From: Akkermansia muciniphila
GTDB taxonomy: Bacteria > Verrucomicrobiota > Verrucomicrobiia > Limisphaerales > JADLHS01
DNA length: 32,358 nt
Direction of reading: 5' to 3'
Assembly (NCBI GenBank): GCA_945882065.1
Contig: CAMCWI010000013.1
Coordinates: forward strand, 1 to 32,358
Of this stretch, positions 1 through 7,227 are shown one piece after another (position 1 is the stretch's first letter; every line of letters starts with the position of its first letter). Both the position numbers and the translations under genes were made by a program. The notes beneath the pieces were generated by a model. That model saw only the letters and a list, made by a program, of their open reading frames with translations, was not told the origin of the DNA and made no database searches.

Positions 1-417
1 CCCGGCGCGACGAATGTGATTCCGGGCGAAGCGAAATTGAGCCTCGATGTGCGGCACCCAGACGATGAGACGCGCAATCGTGCCTGCAAAGAATTGCAGC
101 AACGCGCGCAGGAGATCGCCACGGCGCGCGGCGTGTTTGCGAACTGGCAGACGACGCATCAAGGCAACGCGGTGATCTGCAACCGGAGTTTCACGGCGCT
201 GATGGAAACCGCAGTGAAGCGGCATCAGAAAGACGCACCCTTGCTCGCGAGCGGCGCGGGACATGACGCGGCGACGATGGCGGCGATCTGTCCTGTGGCG
301 ATATTGTTCGTGCGCTGCAAAGGCGGCATCAGCCACAACCCGGCGGAGTCGGCCACGGAAGCGGACGTGGGCGTGGCGATTGGGGTGATGAAGGAGTTTT
401 TGAAATTGTTGTCCTAA
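1..417 (+). CDS. allC: Allantoate amidohydrolase, C-terminal part (partial gene)
   Basis: The reading frame is open from the first base, so the gene begins outside the window and about 138 C-terminal residues are visible. M20-family zinc amidohydrolases of this type hydrolyse allantoate to ureidoglycine, CO2 and ammonia. The visible part has the family's late motifs: the VIPGEAKLSLDVRH strand that returns to the catalytic domain, SGAGHDAATMA with the last metal-binding His, and LFVRCKGGISHNPAES. The last motif is typical of allantoate amidohydrolase/N-carbamoyl-amino-acid hydrolase. The neighbours (allantoinase, ureidoglycine aminohydrolase and a second M20 enzyme) favour allantoate as substrate. 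The next gene starts 3 bp downstream. N-carbamoyl-amino-acid hydrolase is the main alternative. Confidence 0.8.
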   Translation, partial: PGATNVIPGEAKLSLDVRHPDDETRNRACKELQQRAQEIATARGVFANWQTTHQGNAVICNRSFTALMETAVKRHQKDAPLLASGAGHDAATMAAICPVAILFVRCKGGISHNPAESATEADVGVAIGVMKEFLKLLS

Positions 418-420
418 ATT

Positions 421-1020
421 ATGAAAAGGATTCCATCAATACTGATACAGATTGGAGCGTTCGCAGGTTTGGTCATAATCGTTCTCGTTCCAATGTTGGT
501 TGCCGAGAATTGGCTTGGCTTAAAAAAGCCGTGGCCAATGATAATTGGATTGGTTTTTTTGATCGCGACCTTAGGAGCTTTATTTTCTCGGATAATCCGT
601 TCCCAACGCAAAGAGAACGCAATAACAAAGAGCAGTCATCATCTTGTTTTTGGAGATGTGCGACATTTCAAAAAACGTTGGGAGTGTTCTGTGTCAGGTA
701 TTCAAGGCTTTAATAAAATAGACATCGGGGGCGACTCGGATTCGCCAACCGCTGACCAAGCCTCAACTATGCTATCAGTGCGTGACCGACTTCACGAATT
801 TGTCTCTCGTGCTATTGAAAACGCCAATGAAGGTTTTGGGTCTGAGAAGTTTTCACTGAAACGCGAAGACGTTCAGATTGAAAGTATTTATTTGCCCGCA
901 ACTGGAATCGGTTCATTCGATTTGGATTTTGCAGTTCCACTATACCAAAAGAATTTTCCTTGGGGTTTTAGCGCTAGTTTTATTGATTTCGAAATAGATG
1001 AAATTTCAGACAACCACTGA
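421..1020 (+). CDS. Hypothetical membrane protein, two N-terminal helices
   Basis: I do not recognise this 199-residue protein. Residues about 6-28 and 39-57 are hydrophobic and look like two transmembrane helices joined by a short loop. The rest is a soluble, mildly acidic domain of about 135 residues with no motif I can name. The gene starts 3 bp after the amidohydrolase stop, so it is probably cotranscribed. Its DNA is visibly richer in A and T than the flanking pathway genes, and its codons end in A/T far more often, which suggests a recent arrival. It has no obvious role in ureide breakdown. The gene call is fairly safe because the frame is long, starts with ATG and has protein-like composition. 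Confidence 0.65.
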   Translation: MKRIPSILIQIGAFAGLVIIVLVPMLVAENWLGLKKPWPMIIGLVFLIATLGALFSRIIRSQRKENAITKSSHHLVFGDVRHFKKRWECSVSGIQGFNKIDIGGDSDSPTADQASTMLSVRDRLHEFVSRAIENANEGFGSEKFSLKREDVQIESIYLPATGIGSFDLDFAVPLYQKNFPWGFSASFIDFEIDEISDNH

Positions 1021-1050
1021 TGCAAAGATTGATACATGGGGTCACGCTCG

Positions 1051-1083
1051 CCCTCACCCTAACCCTCTCCCCCGGGGAGAGGG
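1051..1083. repeat. GC-rich interspersed palindrome
   Basis: CCCTCACCCTAACCCTCTCC leads into a near-perfect palindrome at 1063-1083, with CCCTCTCCCC opposite GGGGAGAGGG around a single central base. This motif recurs between genes in many bacterial genomes. It lies 30 bp after the hypothetical gene and could act as a terminator or mRNA-stabilising hairpin. Confidence 0.6.
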
Positions 1084-1171
1084 AACAGTAGCGATGCGTT
1101 TCTTTGCTATCGAAAGCAACCATATCAAATCCAGCGATAAGAATGTTCGTGAGGCGGGAAACGGTTCTCGA

Positions 1172-1281
1172 CCGGAGTGCGCCCGTCACCGGGCGCAGCG
1201 ACTACCGCCAACCAAGCCGCAGACAATTTGCACGCTGCGTGATCCGCCACATTGCTGTGCCCGAGGACGGGCACACTCCGG
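1172..1281. repeat. Structured dispersed repeat, copy A
   Basis: The element is bounded by CCGGAGTG (1172-1179) and its reverse complement CACTCCGG (1274-1281). Inside are a hairpin GCGCCCG-TCAC-CGGGCGC (1179-1196), the block AGCGACTACCGC directly after it, and a second hairpin TGTGCCCG-AGGA-CGGGCACA (1256-1275). A second copy with the same layout lies at 7061-7178. Together with the palindrome at 1051-1083 it fills most of the 315-bp gap between the hypothetical gene and allB. No other gene is apparent in that gap. Confidence 0.75.
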
Positions 1282-1335
1282 CGCGTTTCGTTGCATCGGC
1301 AAGCGGCGGTCAAATATTCTTCCAGCAATCCATCA

Positions 1336-2760
1336 ATGAAAGAACTCGATTTGATTTTACGCGACGGAACGGTGGTGACGCACGAGGGCGAAAGCGTTGC
1401 AGACATCGGCATTGCTGACGGACGGATTGTCGCTGTTGGAAACATTCCTGGCGGCAAGGCGCGTGAGGAGATCAAGGCTGATGGGCTGCACATTTTTCCG
1501 GGGCTGATTGATTCGCATGTTCACTTCAATGAGCCGGGGCGCGCGGATTGGGAGGGGATTGAAACCGGTTCACGCGCGCTGGCGGCTGGCGGCGGCACGA
1601 TGTTCTTCGATATGCCGCTCAACGCGCATCCACCGACGTGCGATGCGGCGAGCTTTGATGAGAAGGCCGGTCTGGCGGCGGAAAAATCTTTCACGGACTT
1701 CGCGCTGTGGGGCGGGCTTGTGCCGGGGAATCTGCATTGTCTCGAGCAATTGGCCGAGCGCGGGGTGATCGGGTTCAAGGCGTTCATGTCGAACAGCGGC
1801 ATCGAGGATTTTTCCTGCGTGGATGAAACGACGTTGCGCGAGGGGATGAAGCGCGCGGCAAAGCTGGGCAAGTTGGTGGCGGTTCATGCAGAGAGCGAGA
1901 TCACCACGAGCGAATTGTCGAAACGCGCGCAGGACAAAGGCAAGACTTCCATCCGCGATTATCTGGATTCGCGCCCGATCTACGCGGAGTTGGATGCGAT
2001 CCATCGCGCGATCCAACTGGCGGGTGAGACGAAGTGCGCGTTGCACATCGTGCATGTGAGTTCAGGCGCGGGTGTGGCGTTGGTAGCGAGCGCGCAGAAG
2101 CAAGGCGTGGATGTGACGTGCGAGACGTGTCCGCATTATCTCGTGCTTACTGAGGATGACGTGGAGAAGCTCGGCGCAGTGGCGAAGTGCGCGCCGCCGT
2201 TGCGCCCGAAGTCGGCACAGGATGTTTTGTGGCGTTACGTGGAGAATGGTTACGTGAGCACGATCGGATCGGATCACTCGCCGTCGATGCCGGAGATGAA
2301 GCGGGATAAAAAATTTTTCAAGGTGTGGGGCGGGATTTCAGGAGTGCAGCATACGTTGCCGCTGCTCTTATCTCGTAGCAGCCGACGTGAGTCGGCTCAA
2401 ACTGAAAACGGAGCAGGAAGTCAGAGCCGACTCACGTCGGCTGCTACGAGTAATGAAGTGGAGTTGGTGCTCTCACACATCGCGCGGCTCACGTCGTTCA
2501 ATGTTGCTGAACGTTTTAATCTACCGAAGACAAAGGGGCGCATCGCGGTCGGGGCGGATGCGGACTTGGCGCTGGTGGACTTGAAGGCGCAATTCACCGT
2601 GCGCGCGGAGGATTTATTGTATCGCCATCGGCAGAGTCCGTATGTGGGGCGCGCGTTGACAGGGCGCGTGGTTCGCAGCATCCTGCGCGGGAAGACGGTG
2701 TTTCACGATGGAAAGATTGTTTCGCAGCCGATGGGTCAGTTGGTAAAACCGAACCCTTAA
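1336..2760 (+). CDS. allB: Allantoinase
   Basis: This 474-residue cyclic amidohydrolase opens the allantoin ring to allantoate. The metal-centre residues of the dihydroorotase/allantoinase family are in place: H61 and H63 in DSHVHFNEPG, the carboxylated lysine K148 in GFKAF, H184 in VHAESE, H240 in HIVHVSS and D313 in GSDHSPS. CETCPHYL and WGGISGVQ favour allantoinase over hydantoinase. The ATG at 1336 was chosen because it is directly followed by the first beta strand; an upstream in-frame extension would run into the repeat copy A. Residues about 346-372 (SRSSRRESAQ to LTSAATS) are absent from normal family members and are encoded by a palindromic repeat. Without them the protein has the usual length of about 447 residues. 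The frame survives, so the enzyme may still be active. Confidence 0.93.
   Translation: MKELDLILRDGTVVTHEGESVADIGIADGRIVAVGNIPGGKAREEIKADGLHIFPGLIDSHVHFNEPGRADWEGIETGSRALAAGGGTMFFDMPLNAHPPTCDAASFDEKAGLAAEKSFTDFALWGGLVPGNLHCLEQLAERGVIGFKAFMSNSGIEDFSCVDETTLREGMKRAAKLGKLVAVHAESEITTSELSKRAQDKGKTSIRDYLDSRPIYAELDAIHRAIQLAGETKCALHIVHVSSGAGVALVASAQKQGVDVTCETCPHYLVLTEDDVEKLGAVAKCAPPLRPKSAQDVLWRYVENGYVSTIGSDHSPSMPEMKRDKKFFKVWGGISGVQHTLPLLLSRSSRRESAQTENGAGSQSRLTSAATSNEVELVLSHIARLTSFNVAERFNLPKTKGRIAVGADADLALVDLKAQFTVRAEDLLYRHRQSPYVGRALTGRVVRSILRGKTVFHDGKIVSQPMGQLVKPNP
2372..2450. repeat. Palindromic repeat inserted in frame within allB
   Basis: A perfect 27-bp inverted repeat (arms 2372-2398 and 2424-2450) surrounds a 25-bp centre. 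The left arm begins CTCGTAGCAGCCGACG and the right arm is its exact reverse complement. The arms can form a long hairpin in the mRNA. All three parts are translated as part of allantoinase, adding about 27 residues between the LPLLL segment and the NEVEL segment. The arm sequence resembles intergenic repeats I recall from Verrucomicrobiota, but I cannot count copies here. Confidence 0.9.
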
Positions 2761-2770
2761 TCAAACAGAG

Positions 2771-2789
2771 GACGACTCCTTACGTCGTC
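2771..2789. repeat. Short inverted repeat between allB and allE
   Basis: GACGAC (2771-2776) and GTCGTC (2784-2789) flank TCCTTAC in the 47-bp gap before allE. The short hairpin may be a trimmed member of a dispersed repeat family. It is weak evidence for any function. Confidence 0.35.
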
Positions 2790-2807
2790 GCAGCAAAACG
2801 AAAAATC

Positions 2808-3557
2808 ATGTCAGACCTATTTGGATTCACTCGCACGGTGGTGAAGCCGCGTTACGCGCTCATCACACCGGATGGTTTTGTGAACAGTCACCTGCCCGGC
2901 TGGAAAAACGCCGTGTGCGTGGTGAATATTTCTCCGGCGATGACCGGCCCGCGCTTTACACAGCTTCACATCTCGTTGGAGAAAGATGGCGTCGGCGAAG
3001 GGAACACAGGTGTCAATCAGTACGTCATATACGTGATCGAAGGCGCAGGCACGATTGATCTCGCGGAGAAGCGGCATCGGCTGGAGCGTGGCAGTTACAT
3101 CTATCTGCCGCCAGGCAAGGACATGGTGATCAAGAACGGTCACGCAGCAGCGATGAAATTGTTGATCTTTCAGAAGCGCTACGTGGTGCTCAAAGGCGTG
3201 CCCGCTCCGGCGACAATCGTCGGTCACGAACGCGACGTGAAAGGTCAACCGTTCCTCGGCAATGAAGACGCACGCTTACAGGTGTTATTGCCCGATCATC
3301 AGTCGTTCGACATGGCGGTGAATATTTTTACTTATCAGCCGGGCGCTACGTTGCCGTTCGTGGAGACGCACATCATGGAGCACGGATTGTTGATGCTCAA
3401 AGGTCAGGGTGTTTATCGCCTGGATGAAGATTATCATCCCGTGAAAGCTGGTGATATGATCTGGATGGCGGCGTATTGTCCGCAGTGGTTTGTGGCGATG
3501 GGAAAAACTCCCGCGAGCTATATCTATTATAAAGACGTGAACCGCGACCCGATGTAA
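2808..3557 (+). CDS. allE: (S)-ureidoglycine aminohydrolase (bicupin)
   Basis: This 249-residue protein matches the AllE/YlbA/UGHY family, which removes ammonia from the unstable intermediate (S)-ureidoglycine to give (S)-ureidoglycolate. The N terminus (FGFTRTVVKPRYALITPDGFV) and the PGWKNAVCVVNISPAM segment are characteristic. Two cupin barrels follow, at roughly residues 60-120 and 165-235. The second carries the manganese-site pattern E-H-x-x-E-H in VETHIMEHG. The length is normal for the family. Its position between allantoinase and the M20 enzymes supports the pathway assignment. The GAF gene starts 4 bp downstream. Confidence 0.93.
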   Translation: MSDLFGFTRTVVKPRYALITPDGFVNSHLPGWKNAVCVVNISPAMTGPRFTQLHISLEKDGVGEGNTGVNQYVIYVIEGAGTIDLAEKRHRLERGSYIYLPPGKDMVIKNGHAAAMKLLIFQKRYVVLKGVPAPATIVGHERDVKGQPFLGNEDARLQVLLPDHQSFDMAVNIFTYQPGATLPFVETHIMEHGLLMLKGQGVYRLDEDYHPVKAGDMIWMAAYCPQWFVAMGKTPASYIYYKDVNRDPM

Positions 3558-3561
3558 AACC

Positions 3562-4191
3562 ATGAAACCCCCAACACCAAAAAACGAAGCCAAACGCCTC
3601 AACGTCCTCTGGCAATACGATGTTCTCGACACCGTGCCGGAGCAGGTGTTTGACGAACTGGCAGAACTGGCGGGGCATATTTGCGAAGCACCCATCGCGC
3701 TCATCACGCTGGTGGATGAAAAGCGGCAGTGGTTCAAGGCGCGCGTAGGCACAAGCGTCAGGGAAACCACTCGCAACATTTCATTTTGCGCTCACGCCAT
3801 CTTGCAGGATGAATTGTTCGTCGTATCCGATGCGAGCAAGGATCCACGTTTTAAGAAAAACCCGTTGGTAACGGGACAACCGAAGATTCGTTTTTACGCG
3901 GGCGCACCATTGAAGTCGCCGGATGGTTACGCGTTGGGAACGCTCTGCGTGGTGGACAGCAAACCGCGCATCCTGCGAGAGGAACAGAAAAAATCTCTGC
4001 GCATCCTAGCGCGGCATGTAGAGACACAACTGGAACTCCGCCGCCACGCGAAGGAACTCGCCGAGGCCCGTTTACATGGTGACCGGCAACACGCCGAACT
4101 CGCGCGGGCGAATGTGGAAATCGCCAAGTTGCGCGGACAACTGGCCTCACAAAAATCCAGGTCATCGGCCAAGCGCAAATCCGCGAAGTGA
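3562..4191 (+). CDS. Stand-alone GAF-domain protein
   Basis: This 209-residue protein has one GAF domain (about residues 30-155; recognisable segments are IALITLVDEKRQWFKA, SFCAHAI and GAPLKSPDGYALGTLCVVD). A charged, probably coiled-coil tail (about 155-200) ends in a basic stretch. GAF domains of this type usually sit at the front of sensor kinases or diguanylate cyclases, but no kinase, GGDEF or HTH output domain follows. It could be a ligand-sensing partner of another protein. It lies 4 bp after allE and its TGA overlaps the ATG of the next gene by one base (TGATG), so it is translationally tied to the ureide enzymes. The ligand is unknown. Confidence 0.85.
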   Translation: MKPPTPKNEAKRLNVLWQYDVLDTVPEQVFDELAELAGHICEAPIALITLVDEKRQWFKARVGTSVRETTRNISFCAHAILQDELFVVSDASKDPRFKKNPLVTGQPKIRFYAGAPLKSPDGYALGTLCVVDSKPRILREEQKKSLRILARHVETQLELRRHAKELAEARLHGDRQHAELARANVEIAKLRGQLASQKSRSSAKRKSAK

Positions 4192-5438
4192 TGTCCATGC
4201 AATCTCTCGTCATCGAGGAGCAGGCACTCCAGCGGGAGATTGACGAGCTTGCACTCATCACCGAAGCCGCTCCGCCCGTCGTGACGCGCGTCCTGTTTTC
4301 GGAAGCTGATCTTCAAGGTCGCGAGTTCGTAAGAAATCTTTATCGCGAGGCGGGACTGATTTTGCGTGAGGACGCGGTCGGAAACATTTTCGGGCGCTGG
4401 GATGGCGCGGACAAAAAACTTCCTGCTGTCGCAACAGGCTCGCACATTGACGCCATCCCCAATGCTGGCAAGTACGACGGCGTGGTGGGCGTGCTCGGTG
4501 CGCTCGAAGCCATTCGCGCATTGAAGGCCGCTGGTTTCCAACCCCGCCGCAGCATCGAACTGATCATCTTCACCTCGGAAGAACCCACGCGCTTTGGCAT
4601 CGGCTGTCTCGGCAGCCGCTTGCTGGTTGGCCTGCTGTCACTCGAACGTGTCGCAGCGTTACGTGATCGTGACGGGAAGGATTTGGAGTTCTGGCGTAAG
4701 CAAGGTGGCTGTGTTGGGACGCTTACTTCCGTGAAGTTACCCAAGGATTGCTACGCTGCATTTGTCGAGTTGCATATCGAGCAAGGGCCGGTTCTCGAAG
4801 CCGAGAACATCGCCATCGGTGTTGTGGAGAAAATTGCCGCGCCCAGCACGCTGCGGATTCAACTCACCGGCGTAGGTGGACACGCGGGTGCAACGCTGAT
4901 GCCCGGTCGCAAAGACGCATTGCTCGCGGGTGCAGAGATTGCGCTCGCGGTTGAACGCGCCGCTTCAACCACCGCCAGTTCTGACACGGTGGGCACGACC
5001 GGATTTTTCCGCATCGAACCCGGTGCGGTGAACAGTGTTCCCTGCCGCGCTTGGCTGGAGATTGATTTACGAGACACGCTCCTGAAGACGCGCGATGCGG
5101 CGTTGCAACAGATTGAAACCGCCGTGCAGGAGATTTGCACACGCCGCAAGATCGAGTGTGCGATGGAGCGGTTGAACGTTGACCCGCCCGCGATCTGCGA
5201 TGCGCGTCTCGTCGAGACTGTGGCGACCGTCTGCGATGACTTGGATCTTTCCGTGAAGCGAATGATCAGCCGCGCCTATCACGACTCACTTTTTATGGCG
5301 CAGGTTTGCCCTACCACGATGATCTTCATCCCCTGTTTCAAAGGTTACAGCCATCGTCCGGATGAGTATTCCTCACCCGCACAGATCAAGAATGGCGTTG
5401 CGGTGCTTGCTCAAACGCTGGCAAAGTTGGCAGCGTAA
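4191..5438 (+). CDS. Ureidoglycolate amidohydrolase-like M20 enzyme
   Basis: This 415-residue M20-family zinc amidohydrolase carries the metal ligands H85 (GSHIDAIP), D96 (GKYDGVVG), the E130/E131 pair (FTSEEPTRFG), the His of ELHIEQGP and a C-terminal His in the YSHRPDE segment. TSEEPTRFGIGCLGSRLL is very close to plant ureidoglycolate amidohydrolase, which splits ureidoglycolate into glyoxylate, CO2 and two ammonia. The separate M20 gene at the start of the window has the allantoate-type C terminus, so the two probably catalyse steps two and four. The ATG at 4191 overlaps the GAF stop codon; a GTG one codon earlier is possible. Allantoate amidohydrolase is the alternative call. Confidence 0.85.
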   Translation: MSMQSLVIEEQALQREIDELALITEAAPPVVTRVLFSEADLQGREFVRNLYREAGLILREDAVGNIFGRWDGADKKLPAVATGSHIDAIPNAGKYDGVVGVLGALEAIRALKAAGFQPRRSIELIIFTSEEPTRFGIGCLGSRLLVGLLSLERVAALRDRDGKDLEFWRKQGGCVGTLTSVKLPKDCYAAFVELHIEQGPVLEAENIAIGVVEKIAAPSTLRIQLTGVGGHAGATLMPGRKDALLAGAEIALAVERAASTTASSDTVGTTGFFRIEPGAVNSVPCRAWLEIDLRDTLLKTRDAALQQIETAVQEICTRRKIECAMERLNVDPPAICDARLVETVATVCDDLDLSVKRMISRAYHDSLFMAQVCPTTMIFIPCFKGYSHRPDEYSSPAQIKNGVAVLAQTLAKLAA

Positions 5439-5448
5439 CAGTTATTCC

Positions 5449-7059
5449 ATGACCGAACACATCATGCTCGCACACGGTATTGAACTTAAATCGCCCGTTC
5501 AGCCGGAAGCATCACACATCCTGAGCGAAGGCGCACTGCACTTTGTCGCGAAGCTCGCGCGGGAATTTCAGCCCACTCGTGAAAAGCTGCTCGCACGCCG
5601 CGCCGAACGACAACTGGAGATTGATGGCGGCTCGTTCCCCGATTTCCTGTTCACCACACATCACATCCGCGAGGACAATTCATGGAAGGTCGCGTCCATC
5701 CCGGCGGACTTACAGGATCGCCGCACAGAAATCACCGGGCCGGTGGATCGTAAGATGGTCATCAACGCGCTGAACTCCGGCGCAAAGGTTTTCATGGCGG
5801 ACTTCGAGGACGCCACCTCGCCGACATGGAAGAACTTGATCGAAGGTCAGGCAAATCTTTTCGATGCCGTGCGGCGCACGATCTCGTTCAACACGCCGGA
5901 GAAGGAATATAAACTCAACGACCAAACCGCGACGTTGATGGTGCGTCCGCGCGGCTGGCATCTGCCGGAGAAGCATATGCTCGTGGACGGAAAGCCAGTT
6001 TCCGCCAGCTTGTTTGATTTTGGATTGTTCTTCTATCACAACGCCCGCGAGTTGTTGCAACGCGGCAGCGGCCCGTATTTCTATCTCCCGAAACTAGAGA
6101 GCCATCTCGAAGCGCGGCTCTGGAACGACATCTTCAACTTCGCCCAAGACACGCTCGCCATCCCGCGCGGCTCGATTCGCGCGACGGTGTTGATCGAGAC
6201 GATTCTGGCGTCGTTCGAGGTGGAAGAGATCCTCTACGAACTGCGCGATCACTCGGCGGGGTTGAATTGCGGGCGCTGGGATTACATCTTCAGCTTCATC
6301 AAAAAATTCCGCGCGCACTACCAGTTCCTTTTGCCAGATCGCGCGCAGATCACAATGACGTCGCCGATGATGCGGGCTTACTGCCTGAACGTGATCAAGA
6401 TTTGTCACAAGCGCGGCGCACACGCAATGGGCGGGATGGCGGCGCAGATTCCAATCAAGAACGACGCGACCGCGAACGACGACGCGCTGGACAAGGTGTT
6501 CGCAGACAAGGAACGCGAAGCCACGGACGGACACGATGGGACGTGGGTGGCGCATCCGGGCTTGGTGCCGGTGGCGTTGCGGGCGTTCAATCGTCACATG
6601 CCGGGCGCGAACCAGATTGCCCGTCAGCGTGATGATGTGAACGTGACGGCGGAGGATTTTTTGAGCGTGCCCAAGGGCACGATCACTACGGATGGATTGC
6701 GCTCCAACATCCGCGTGGGCGTGCAATATCTTGAAGCGTGGCTCGGCGGGAACGGATGCGTGCCGCTCTACAATCTGATGGAAGACGCGGCCACGGCGGA
6801 AATCTCGCGCTCGCAAGTGTGGCAATGGCTGCGCTACGGGCCGATGATCACGGATGGGGCTTTGCGCGGACGGGAAGTAGAGCTTGGCCTCTACCATGAA
6901 TTGCTTGAGAAAGAAATGACCCGCATGGAAAACGAGATCGGAGCGGAGCGCTTTGCTAAAAGCCATTTCGTCCGCGCGGCGAAACTGTTCAGCGATATGT
7001 CCAAGGCGCGGCAGTTCCCGGAGTTTCTGACATTGCCAGCGTATGAGTTGATTGATTAG
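5449..7059 (+). CDS. aceB: Malate synthase A
   Basis: This 536-residue enzyme, the normal length for type A malate synthase, condenses glyoxylate with acetyl-CoA to malate. Family segments are VFMADFEDATSPTW (about 114-127), the active-site arginine region VRPRGWHLPEKH (about 165-176), GLNCGRWDYIFSFIK, MTSPMMRAYCLNVIK, GGMAAQIPIK, DGTWVAHPGLVPVA and the catalytic aspartate region MEDAATAEISRSQ. The ATG at 5449 lies 10 bp after the preceding stop; a longer frame starting at 5362 would overlap that gene. No isocitrate lyase is nearby, so the glyoxylate most likely comes from the ureide enzymes just upstream. Confidence 0.95.
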   Translation: MTEHIMLAHGIELKSPVQPEASHILSEGALHFVAKLAREFQPTREKLLARRAERQLEIDGGSFPDFLFTTHHIREDNSWKVASIPADLQDRRTEITGPVDRKMVINALNSGAKVFMADFEDATSPTWKNLIEGQANLFDAVRRTISFNTPEKEYKLNDQTATLMVRPRGWHLPEKHMLVDGKPVSASLFDFGLFFYHNARELLQRGSGPYFYLPKLESHLEARLWNDIFNFAQDTLAIPRGSIRATVLIETILASFEVEEILYELRDHSAGLNCGRWDYIFSFIKKFRAHYQFLLPDRAQITMTSPMMRAYCLNVIKICHKRGAHAMGGMAAQIPIKNDATANDDALDKVFADKEREATDGHDGTWVAHPGLVPVALRAFNRHMPGANQIARQRDDVNVTAEDFLSVPKGTITTDGLRSNIRVGVQYLEAWLGGNGCVPLYNLMEDAATAEISRSQVWQWLRYGPMITDGALRGREVELGLYHELLEKEMTRMENEIGAERFAKSHFVRAAKLFSDMSKARQFPEFLTLPAYELID

Positions 7060-7060
7060 C

Positions 7061-7178
7061 TGCGGAGTGCTCCGAACGCTTTCGGGGCAGCGACTTCCGC
7101 AAACACCGTGGTCAGGAATTCAGGAAAGCCGCTCTCCCCGCCGTGAATTGCTGTGGCCGAGGACGGCCACACTCCGCA
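7061..7178. repeat. Structured dispersed repeat, copy B
   Basis: Ends TGCGGAGTG (7061-7069) and CACTCCGCA (7170-7178) are inverted repeats. Inside are a hairpin GCTCCGAA-CGCT-TTCGGGGC (7069-7088), the block AGCGACTTCCGC (7089-7100) and a second hairpin TGTGGCCG-AGGA-CGGCCACA (7152-7171). The layout equals copy A at 1172-1281, and one stem pair differs by a compensatory exchange. It begins directly after the aceB stop codon. Confidence 0.75.
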
Positions 7179-7182
7179 CAAA

Positions 7183-7212
7183 AAAAGACCGACTCTTGCG
7201 AGCCGGTCTTTT
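7183..7212. terminator. Bidirectional intrinsic terminator
   Basis: AAAAGACCG (7183-7191) pairs with CGGTCTTTT (7204-7212), with an inner CTC/GAG pairing and a TTGC loop. A-tract and T-tract flank the stem, so it can end both the aceB transcript (+) and the converging PEP-CTERM gene (-). Confidence 0.85.
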
Positions 7213-7227
7213 GTATTCGTTTAGGGG

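Noticed and set aside
6094-6966. 290-residue frame opposite aceB
   Set aside because: It is an antisense shadow of malate synthase; its composition follows the complementary codons and no motif is present.
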